DNA from: Nymphaea colorata
Lineage: Eukaryota; Streptophyta; Magnoliopsida; Nymphaeales; Nymphaeaceae
Assembly (NCBI RefSeq): GCF_008831285.2
Contig: NC_045141.1
Coordinates: forward strand, 19,402,848 to 19,466,847
Direction of reading: 5' to 3'
DNA: 64,000 nt
The notes under the pieces were generated by a model that saw nothing but the letters and a program-made list of their open reading frames with translations, searched no databases and was not told where the DNA came from. The position numbers and the translations under genes were made by a program. Below, piece by piece: positions 54,349 through 64,000 of the stretch (positions are counted from its first letter, which is position 1; the number at the start of each line of letters is the position of its first letter).

Positions 54349-57300
54349 ATGGCTGCCATGGCGGATCCTTCCACTAGCCAAGAAATCCCCGATTCTGTTT
54401 CATACCCACGCAAGAAAATTCGGATAATAGCAAAAATTCAAGAGCTTGTTGGCCGGGAGACGGAGACCTCCGATGGGTGCCTCTCATCTTGCATTTCTTT
54501 TGAAGATCCAGTTGAGAAATCCAACGCACAGAGCCGTATTCGCCTCTCCGACCGTGAAGCTGGGTAATTTCAGATACTCGGATGGAGGAAGTTTTCTCTT
54601 TCTTCTGTCGTTTTTTCATGGATCAAGATTCTTAGATTTCGTTTCTTGATAATACTGTTTCCATTTTTTGCAGCAAAAGCGAGACGTTCAAGTTGGATTG
54701 TTGCTACGGAAAGGATGAGGCAGCAGATTCAGTTTTTTCAAAAGAAATTAGTTCCCTTATTGCTGGCATTTTCCAAGGTTTTCATTCAACTATACTTTTC
54801 TACGGGGGGAAAACGAGTGGAAAGAATTCTGTGATCCAGGTAACTGTAAATGGTGTATGCTAGTGCCCAGTCTATGGTGGCTATTTTTCTTGGATTGCTT
54901 CATGTATTTTTTTAATCGACTGAAGTCTAGTACCCCTGAAACCTAGTTGCTAGAGATGTTCATCTTCCTTTTCTTGACAATTTCTTCTGGATGGGCTTGG
55001 TCATTTTCAGGGTTTAATACCATTATCAATGGGCGAAATTCTATCTACGAGTGGCAGAATGTCATATATGGTAAAGCTGTCGTGTTATGAAGTGCGTTGC
55101 GAGCCACACGGGGATCGCTGCTATGATTTATTGGAACCAAAAGATAAGGAGGTTTCTGTGTGGGAAGACAAGGGCGGCAGGATTCAACTGAAGGGGCTTG
55201 CTCAGGTATGTTCGTGGTTAACTGTTTCTTCTTTGTCTTATCCGTTTTGAACAAACAAAAAACGTTGGAGTTGTTCTTTTCGTTCTGATGTGCTGCACAT
55301 AATCTGATTTCAGGTTCCCGTGCAATCCATTTCCGATTTTAATGAAAAGTTTTCAAACTTTATGGCCAGTTGTAAAACTAGTCAAAAAGGTTTTCTGGAG
55401 GCTCCAAGGAAGTGCCACAGAGGTATGATGGTATGGATATTCCAAAAAAGGGAGCAAGAATCCACACTTAATTTTGTGGGGAAGATGAATTTCATTGATT
55501 TAGCAGGTAGTAGTCGGACTTCCACAAACATGAAGTTTCAGTCATTTTCATGGTTGAGGCTGTTGATTTTTCTGCTTCTGTTGTTTGTTTTCAGTAGGTT
55601 ATGAGGGCGTGAAACAGAAAGTTGAAAACAGTTCTCAAAAGATTGAAAGTGCTAGAATCAACAAATCTCTATGTGACCTGTTGAGGGTTGTTCACGGGTT
55701 GAACTTGAGCGAGAATGGGATTGCATGGAGGGAAAGCAAACTTGCTCGCATTCTAAGAGATTCATTGGGTGTAAAAAGCCAATCTCTATTGCTCGCTTGC
55801 TTGGTAGGCGGGAACTTCTATTGACAACCTGCTTTTGAATTCTGGATTTTCTGCTTGGTTCCTTTTAGATTCTGCTGAATTACTTTTGGATGTCCGCAAA
55901 CATCAAATAGTTTGCACATCTAGAATCAATTATCCCAACCCTTGGTTATGTCCGTTTTGTATGCTGATTTTTGTGTCTTTTACTTGTCCAGAATCAAAAT
56001 TCATATCAAGAATCTGTATGGACACTCAGTTTGGTTTCACGCCCATGTCAGAGTACGATCGGTTATAGAAAAGACACCCCAAGGCCAAAACAGAATATGG
56101 CTACAGGTTTAAAGAAAGAGGTGTCTATCGCTACTCCTTGCAGGCTGCAGTCTCCATTTACTTCTGTCCCCAAGAACAGAAATGCAGAGAGAAGTTTCCT
56201 TTCTTGTTCAACTCCATGCAAGCTCCAAGCTCCATGTGGTTCCTCAAAGGCAACCAACAAATCTAAATTCAATTCGAGAAAAGATGTACCAAATGTTGCA
56301 TCTGCTACAACTGAGACAAGGTACACGCAGTCTTGTTGGTCGTTGCAACATTATATCTGCAGAAGTGGATTTCGCTCTGTTCTTTTGTGCTGCAAGTTTT
56401 GAGTATGATTGTGGACTTGCAGGAAACAGTTGCTGCCTTTAGCTTGCACCGCAAATCCTAAAGAGGTAAATTTCCTACTTTTGCCCCCTTCAGACTCCAA
56501 GAGTTTTCTTTGATCATTTTATAGCACCAGAACATTCATTTGCTTCTTCAAGTTTATAGCATTTCAATATTGAGAGTTTAAGTTGCTCTGGTCAATCATT
56601 TCTACAAAGTGATAAATATCCTAAAAATGACATTTCAGTATTTGCGCATGCATGATGCCCTTATTATATGTTGTCTTAGTTACCGGTCTATTAACATAAA
56701 ATTAGAACTATGTCTTTCATTCGTCAATCTTTAGCAGAATTTAGTAGTCACTGAAAAAATTTTGATAAATGTTTCTCTTTTCTGTTGTTAAGTTAGGATT
56801 ACACGTTAATATGCTGGTCTGTCTAACCATTTATGCAGGAGTCTGTGACCTCAGACGTTCTACCCGTCCTAGAGGAGCCAACAGCACAGGAGGTAAATTT
56901 TTAGTGCTTGGATTATAGTGGACTAATGAAATAGGAATTTATGATGTCTGATGCCTTATGTTCCTTGTTTCATGTCCCTTTAATATTATCTGCCCACTGG
57001 ATGAGCAGGGGATGCATGATGTTGAAATTGCATCCACTAAGGAAGCCGTTGATATTGCATCTGGTGTAGAACTATTATCAATTTCAGATGGTAAAAGTTC
57101 TAGCTTTGACTTCCCATCTTATGTTCTTTCTTATAAAATAACAGTTTAGAAACTTTCGATAGTTACGTGGACCTAATACCTTCACATGCCACTATAATCT
57201 ACTCTTTTTTTGCAGAGTCAAATGCCAACAAGGAAAATACAAGTTTCTGCATAAAATTTGATGAAACTTCACCACCTATAAGTGCAAGGCTAAAAGCCCT

Positions 57301-58442
57301 AAAAGAGAACTTGGAAGCACTTTGTTCCCCTCTTCCTTTTGGGACAGCTACGCCTTTCAAAGACATTCTCATCGATGATTCTTCCAAAGCTCCTTTGGAC
57401 CCCGTAACGCCTAAAACTTCTTCTGATGCCTTTACGAACATCGGAACACCACTTGATAAATTCAATGCAATGAGTGCTGGTCTGAAGGTGTTTCTCGTTT
57501 TCTTAAAATTTTTTTTTGTGCTTTACTTCTACTTTTGACAATCTTGTTTGCATAAAGTTTTCTTAATTTTGTAATCTATTCTTGTGAAAGCAGAAATCAC
57601 TTATTCAAGAGTATCTAGCACTCCTTAATACTGCTACCAAGTAAGTTGAAGCCTGAAAAGGCTTTCTGTAAAGCATGTATTTTTCTTTCACTCTCTTTTT
57701 CCCTGTTACCATCATAGATACTGATATTTGTTATATGTAATTACAGGAAGGAACTGATGAAAATGAAGGTGAAAATCTAGATATTTCTTTCAGTTATTAA
57801 TTTATGCAAACAAATTTATTGACCATGTTTTGTTACATTTGTCTATTATATTGTGATCTAAAAATACTGAAGGGGATTGGAGAGAAACGAGCTGAATATA
57901 TATTACAACTTCGTCTGGATTCTCCTGAGCCTCTCAAGGAGGTATTGTACTTAAGATACTGCAATCATAGTGGTTAGGAGATTCTATTAAAACATTTTTC
58001 TTGTTATTATGCAGCTATCAGACCTGACAAGAATCGGTCTTTCCCATAAGCAGGTAAAATTCGTATCTGTGCTAGAGCTAGTCTAAATGGATAATAACAT
58101 AAATGGTAATTGGATGTTGAACAGTTTACCTACTAAAACTCAAGGTTCTAAGAAGTTAAAAATGAACGCCTTCTATGGCCCAACATAACGGGTTAAAATT
58201 TTAGTTCCTTCAGGGATAAAAATGTTCAAAATTAGGGCACCAGACGAGCCCGGGTGGCTTTCACCACAAACACCAACTAAACCAAATTTTATCTACAAAC
58301 ACCAGATTTGCTTCAAGAAATCTGTTTCCCTGTTGTTATCAAGTTGTTCTAATACCACACTTTATATGTTCCCTAATCTTCTTTTTGCCTTCCACAGATA
58401 AATTATATGTTAAGAAAAGTGGCTGGGGGCATGTTTAATTGA
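54349..58442 (+). CDS. KIN-10C/Kid-like kinesin with divergent motor site and C-terminal HhH segment
   Basis: Exons: 54349-54563, 54674-54839, 55011-55205, 55314-55506, 55598-55803, 55992-56320, 56423-56465, 56839-56892, 57009-57090, 57216-57487, 57594-57640, 57747-57768, 57873-57941, 58015-58053, 58398-58442; 658 residues, all phases agree. The start could also be ATG 54358. The motor (about 20-350) carries KKIRIIAKI, switch-II-like FIDLAGYEG (about 252-260), ARINKSL, and WRESKLARILRDSLG followed by LLLACL and NQNSYQESVWTLSL. The middle is low-complexity with ATPCRLQSP/STPCKLQAP. The end (about 609-658), GIGEKRAEYILQLRLDSPEPL then LSDLTRIGLSHKQ, is a helix-hairpin-helix as in human Kid/KIF22 and plant KIN-10C, implying DNA or chromatin contact. 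The P-loop reads GGKTSGKN (116-123) with Asn for the Thr/Ser, and the SSRSH block is APRKCHRG, so ATPase activity is doubtful. The role is inferred from the family. Confidence 0.85.
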
Positions 58443-60895
58443 TAGTACCAATTGGTTGGGATCAGTTTTCTGTTGGCATGACACTATCATGGCATCAGCT
58501 CAAGCAATGGTACACTGTCAATTGGAGTAGCATCACAAGCTTTGTGACAAGGAGTAAGACCCACAAGAAGATCTTTTGCTGCAGAATATGTTCGATGTGT
58601 TGCTTGCGAAGATGATGAATATGGTGATAAGTCCTTCATCGGCCATGAGATTTCTGCTTTGTTGACATGTAGATTAATGTCACCAGTCAACTGGTGATAA
58701 GTTCATGTACTAAAATATTTTGCTTCAAAGGATGTTTGATGTATTTGGTTTGATATGTACCCGATGCCTGGCAATTGATTATTTTGTTGCTTTTATATAT
58801 AAAGTTTGTCATATGTACCCGATGCCTGGCAATTGATTATTTTGTTGCTTTTATATATAAAGTTTGTCATATTCACTTGATACTTCAATGCACTGTATTG
58901 TCGAGTAAATACAGTACTCATCCTAAAGGTGCAACAAACAGAGCCTAATGTTCTTTTCACAGCATTTGCCTAGCATCATCTTCAATTTTTGGCTGGTCAG
59001 ACCAACTCTGCAATAGTTCTTTTTCTGGATTGCCATGTACTGAACCGACTACATGAATGTGATCATGGTTCAAACATTTAACATAAAACCCTATTAAACG
59101 GCACTTTTATGTCGGTTCTGAAAGCCTTAATAAATTCTGGTACTTGGTTTCTTGCAGAATCTTATATACAATCATAGTCCTTGATTTTTATGTTGTTTCT
59201 TCGAGTTTTTGGACATGGAATTTGCATTAGTATGTGTAGTTCCACGAAGTGGGTTTTGGTCTAAAAAATAGTTTTAGTAAGATAGGAACTGCAAAATTGA
59301 CCAAATTCAGTTAATTTTCAAAATACTCCCGACCTAAAAATCCTGTAACCATTATTATCACAGGAATGGACTTGAAAGATCCATGTCTAAAAATAATGTT
59401 TGATTTAGATCTTTGTTCAATTCTACCAATGTTAACCGTTGCTCTAAGAGAACTGTAAGTACCAAATAGACTTATTTACTATGCAAAATTCCACGGACTT
59501 GTTCAGTGAAGCAATTTTGCCTTTTCGATGCACAATAAGGTCAATTCCTTGGCCGAAATCAGTTTGATTTAGCCTAACATCTAAGATACAATTGAAATTC
59601 ACACACACACACACACTCTCTCTCTTTTGGGAGCAGGATAACAGACACGTGGCAGATTATGCCAAGAGGGCAAACCGGAATGTCGAACCGTTTGCGTCCT
59701 TCTCGTAAACCTCAATCAACCCTCTAAATACTAAAATGGCCATTTGCCCAGAAGGCATCAGCAAACTACATTAAAAATGAAGAAGCACACAAACAACTAA
59801 ACTCTTGAGCTTTGTTGCTTTAAAAAGTTCAAATGGCAGTTAATACTGAATTACCAACATAACTATTGAACATTAATACTGTTCGACGCTGCTTGTTAAG
59901 TGCACCATCACTAATATTTCATGCTCTTGTTGAAACATGGTCATTTTATGTTTCCTGTGATTAGGTAAGAAGCTTACAGTTTTTCAATAAGCTACTTGGG
60001 CTCGTTAGGTAATGGAAATCTTGGGCACAACTAATTTTAGAAATCGCAATTTTACTGGAAACTACAATTCACAACCTCAAAGAATAGTACAGAGGTTGAC
60101 AATTATTATTTTCAACAATTGTTTGTATCGTTATTTTGCGGACCAGACTCTAGATTGCCAATGTGCCTGGAAGGAGCCTCATTGGGCAATTCGCGAAATG
60201 AGCCGTGAAAGAAATGGAGAAGTAGCCATCATGGAAAGACAAGGGGGAAGACAATCCCCTCCCAGAGATTTTTTGAGATGATGCGTCATATACAGAACCC
60301 ATGTTTTCTCATGGAAATTCCCGCTAATTACAATAGAAATATCCAGCTCATATGAGAAAAATTTTCAGAGCCCGCAGGATCTCATACACTGCCGTTCATC
60401 ACAAAATATCAAAATAACAAAAAAACAATCCTTCAGCATAATCAGAAAATGAAGACCACCAACGAACAGTGCCTTCCTCCACTCCACCACTAGATTATTC
60501 ATCTCATGCACAGGAAGAGAATTAGCTGCATTTCGTGGACAATTAATAACAAGATGAAAAAGAGCCAGCGACTCCACAACTGAAGTATGGACTTCTACAC
60601 TCTAGTCAAGGACAAGGGCATTCTAAGAATAAACAAAACCAACCAATTATGGACAGATGACCTATTGAGTATAGACAAGCATATCCACAAAAAAGAAGAA
60701 AAAGAGGTACCTCATTCCAAACCTACTGTTCATGCCAATCATCGCCAAGACATGAGCATACTGTTGGCACCTTGACAATGAAGAGAATGAGCCAACTGTT
60801 TGAAACTGCAACAGCTCGGTACTAAAGAGAGCCCTTGGTACCCATTAACCGTGGAAAAAATCCATGTTCACGGAACTGTGGTAAGTGGTAACATC
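58443..60895. other. Convergent intergenic region between kinesin and DUF4378 gene
   Basis: It holds the 58-bp tandem, a (CA)n(CT)n microsatellite at about 59599-59623 and AT-rich DNA. An 89-codon + frame at 60012-60281 has no recognisable motif. No RNA gene was seen. Confidence 0.45.
58753..58868. repeat. Perfect 58-bp tandem duplication downstream of the kinesin
   Basis: The unit starting ATATGTACCCGATGCCTGGC and ending AAAGTTTGTC occurs twice head to tail with no mismatch seen, about 310 bp after the kinesin stop. Confidence 0.95.
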
Positions 60896-63800
60896 TCAGC
60901 ATACAAGTTCAGTTACAGTCTCTTCTATTAGGTCTTCCAACAAGGTCACTTCAATATCGACTCCCAGGGCTTGTGCATCAGATGTGAGGTCCATCCACCA
61001 GCTGCCTTTTGCAAGATCCCTTTCGACAAGCATTTCCAAAGTTCGAGAGTCTTGCATGTGCAGAGCAAGATGCCATTTTAGGCCTGACCAAACCTCTTTA
61101 ATAAGATTCTCTCCTGCGGGAAAAGGTCGTACATGGGGCTTACAGCATGGAGCCACACCTTGGCAGCCTGAAGATCTCTGTAAGATCTCTAACAGGACTT
61201 CATTAACACAGTCAAAGAAAAGAAGTTGATCGATTGAAACTTCACCAGGTGGATCTACTAAAAAAAATATGGATGGGTCAAGCGGTTGGTTCGAGACATC
61301 CCAACTTAAATGACATTCCTTACTTCCAGTCAGTTTTGAGGCTTCTAATAATATTCTAACATACTCAAAGTCTACTTCTTCAGCCCCAGGACATATTTTC
61401 GATGCAATTTCTCTCTCTGATGTTAGTGAAGGTGTTCCATTTTCATCACGGTTTGATATGGAATTGGCCAAACTCTCCACCCTCTGAGAATCTTCTACTT
61501 CTTCAAAATGAATTTTACGGGGCTTGATAAGGATCTCAGCTGTGGAACACACACATTAGACAATTTTAGGTTTAAGCATCCTAAAGCACGAGGGACATAT
61601 ATAAATTGTAATAAAAGATTAGCAAACAAACAGACCTTGCATAGCAGGGAAACAAACATCAGGACTTGAAATATCTTCTGAAATTGCTGATTCCAGGACC
61701 GAAACTGGACTTGGCTGATGTAAATTCTCACAAATATTTGACTGCACAGCTTGATACGAAGGTTGACAAGATGTGGAAGGAGGTGGGTAATCATCACTTG
61801 TCATGTGCACAGCAAAATTCTGGAGTCATAATGAAAAGACACTGCATGTTATTGGTAAAAAGGAGATAAAGCAGGAAATAATAACGATGTCTTTTACATA
61901 GTTGGAAGCGCTCTGTTAAATGATCCATGGTCAAATTCTGACCATATACACGTGCAATGAGTAGTGTTCACCAAAACATCTCATGATCTCAAAGACTAAA
62001 TAAACTAGATCCAGTTTGCATTCATAACTACCTGGACTGAGGTATTTATATCGATGTCTACTTGCTCTGGTGAAGAACAAGTGCATGCATCTGGGCCATT
62101 ATTAAATTGCTCTTCCCCATAGTCAGGTTCCAAAGGATCAGAGAGTTTAGTTTTGCTGGTCCCCCCTTCATCAGCATCTGCTATTTCCATTCTCCTCTCA
62201 TCAGTTGCAGAAACTTTTTCACAACAAAGGAATCAATTTTAGAAAAGGCAAAAAAAAAAAAAAAAAAAACCAGAAGAAGACTTAGAATCACAACAGTAAA
62301 ATAAAGACACCTTTGGGGCACTCTGTTCCTTCAGTCTTGATCACCTCCTCTGTTAAATTGACACCTGGAAGCCCCTTTGAGGGTCCAGAATCAGAGTTGA
62401 GCTCTTGAATTTGAGGACTTTCACCACTTGTTTGGTTGCAGAATGGTTCATCCTTATCAGATACTACAGGATTTTCCAACTCCAGATCTGGATTTGGTGA
62501 ACTCCTACCATCAGAAACCTTTTCCCTACTGAAACGGGAAGCAAATTCAAAACCTAGATGCTCACTGTGGGTTTGAACCTCATAAGTGTTGTCTCTCCAA
62601 GGATTTAGCCTAGGGGATGACAAGATATGGTCAGGCAGAGAAAAGACTCTCCCCAGAGTTCTGGCAGTAGGTCTGGCAGACAAACACTCATCAACATTTT
62701 TTGCATCAAATATCTCAGAGAAGTGTCTCTTGGCTTCTCTCGTAGCAGCAGATTCTCTGGGTTGTGACAAGGAACGAGAGTATGCTGCCTTCTTATTTTC
62801 AAGATAATTTAAGCCACTAAGAATGGACCATTCATCAACAATAACTCCCTGAGGTCTCAAAGGCCTCCAATTTCTCTCCTTCCAGCTTTGACTTCTCAAG
62901 TGCCTAGTCGCTATCTTAGGAATGTCTGAAGATTCACCTATTAGATGTTCCTCATCATCATTTTTGCCTAGTTCTTCAGGAGATTGATATCCAAATGGAA
63001 TTTTGGGCAGCACACCTTCCATTGATATGCGACGCTGTTCTGCTTTTGCATCTGTTATGGCAAGCTTTAACTTTCTCTTTATTTCTTTAAGAGAAAATGA
63101 AGATGGCAAGGCTTCTACGTCTTGATTTCTCAAATCACATTGTGATTGCAGCAAAGACCTTGAACCAGTTACACTCATATTATCTTGCACACCTGCAGTC
63201 CCAGGCTTCAGAACAACAATTTTGGTTGAATTTTGAGAGGCATCACCATCTCTTAACGATAAGCCTTTACCCCACAGCTTTTGTCTTATTCTAGATAATC
63301 TATGTAGGCTTTGCTTACTGAATCCTCTGTCAACATTGTCCTTGTCAGATACTCCTGATGCCCTATTTGATTCCATTTGTGAAATTTGCTCCAACTCTGA
63401 ATTTTTCATACCTTGTATATGCTTTGCCAAAAGTGAATTTGGATCCTGCAGAATTTTGAGAAATAATTCCTTGTTGGAATTTAGAATTTCGAATGCATCC
63501 ATAAACTCTTTTGAATGCTGGAATCCAGCATCCTCTGACAGAAACTCCGCATCATAGAATTTCTGGCATATAAAGTCTTCTGTTAGGTCATTAGGCTTCA
63601 CATCATGACAAGAATCATACTTTATCTTGTTTTCCACCTGTAATTTCTGTTGGTCATCATAGAACCTGTCTACTGGTGTACCTTGGAAAATGGCGCCAGT
63701 GAACTGTTCCATGGATCTAGAAGGACAAGCAACATCAGTACTCTTCCACTTGGAAGGTTCACCATCAGATGAATGGAAACTATGCGCCATTTTAGATGTC

Positions 63801-63967
63801 TTATTCTTCTTCTTCTTCTGTACTTTGGATTGGATTCTCCTCTCTGAGTCAGGTGACAAATGATCTCCATAGTTGTCCATGGATATTTCATTAGCTATAA
63901 GTGTCTTCATGGAGACCTGAGCACTACTGCCTTCAGAAAATATGGTTTCATCAGACATTTTCCCATC
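60896..63967 (-). CDS. DUF4378 (TRM-like) protein gene, 3' four exons (partial)
   Basis: Exons in coding order: 63967-62311, 62213-62032, 61819-61636, 61539-60896; 888 residues visible in one phase, with the 5' exons beyond the right edge (the first visible exon follows TATTGCAG). Early in the visible part FMDAFEILNSNKELFLKIL then QDPNSLLAKHI matches the DUF3741-type block. RHFSEIF (in EAKRHFSEIFD), LGRVFSLPDHI and repeated Ser/Glu-rich stretches follow. The C-terminus is the DUF4378 domain: FEYVRILLEASK, LFFDCVNEVLLEIL, and GSWWMDLTSDAQALGVDIEV with LEDLIEETVTELV. Proteins of this type include TRM (TON1-recruiting motif) and LONGIFOLIA-related proteins acting at cortical microtubules and in cell-shape control; which subgroup applies cannot be decided without the N-terminus. 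Older databases often mislabel the family as a GPI-anchor biosynthesis subunit. Confidence 0.85.
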
Positions 63968-64000
63968 CTGCAATACAAAGCAGTAATATTGATCACCAAG

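Overview
This is nuclear DNA of a flowering plant. The evidence is: spliced genes with short GT-AG exons; plant-restricted families (BZR1-beta-amylase fusion, GL3/DELILA-type bHLH, SLH/coiled-coil plastid protein, DUF4378/TRM-like protein, KIN-10-type kinesin); AT-rich intergenic DNA full of small inverted-repeat transposons (MITEs); and long dinucleotide microsatellites. Nothing prokaryotic (operons, CRISPR, IS elements) was seen. The species cannot be named from the sequence; a dicot-like or early-diverging angiosperm fits better than a grass. Layout: (1) 1-1.6 kb, 3' end of an SLH-domain/coiled-coil protein gene (+). (2) 1.6-8.1 kb, mostly non-coding, with a possible small gene (- strand, about 4.1-4.5 kb), a GC/AT sandwich repeat and a Mutator-like element with long terminal inverted repeats (about 7.0-8.1 kb). 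(3) 9.0-13.9 kb, a class-3 lipase (+, five coding exons) with a GC-AG intron and an apparent 1-base deletion in a C run. (4) 15.5-23.1 kb, a BAM7/8-type beta-amylase with an N-terminal BZR1 DNA-binding domain (-, nine coding exons), convergent with the lipase. (5) 24.4-43 kb, a gene-poor, MITE-rich block with only weak exon-like signals. (6) 43.7-48.0 kb, a subgroup IIIf bHLH regulator (+, eight coding exons including a 15-nt microexon; one intron carries a transposon with target-site duplication). (7) 48-53 kb, repeats including a large foldback MITE, then two exons of a degenerate NADP-malic enzyme fragment. (8) 54.3-58.4 kb, a KIN-10C/Kid-like kinesin with a degenerate nucleotide site and a C-terminal HhH segment (+, fifteen exons). 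(9) 60.9-64.0 kb, a DUF4378/TRM-like gene (-), convergent with the kinesin and running off the right edge. The genes do not form one pathway: lipid hydrolysis, starch/brassinosteroid-linked transcription, epidermal or flavonoid transcription, microtubule/chromatin and cortical cytoskeleton roles sit side by side as is usual in plant chromosomes. The most useful observations are gene-structure anomalies (microexon, GC donor, frameshift, altered P-loop, altered bHLH basic region) and gene fragments or transposons, rather than a new multi-gene system. Exon boundaries were placed by eye from splice sites, reading phase and remembered family sequences; no alignment was run.
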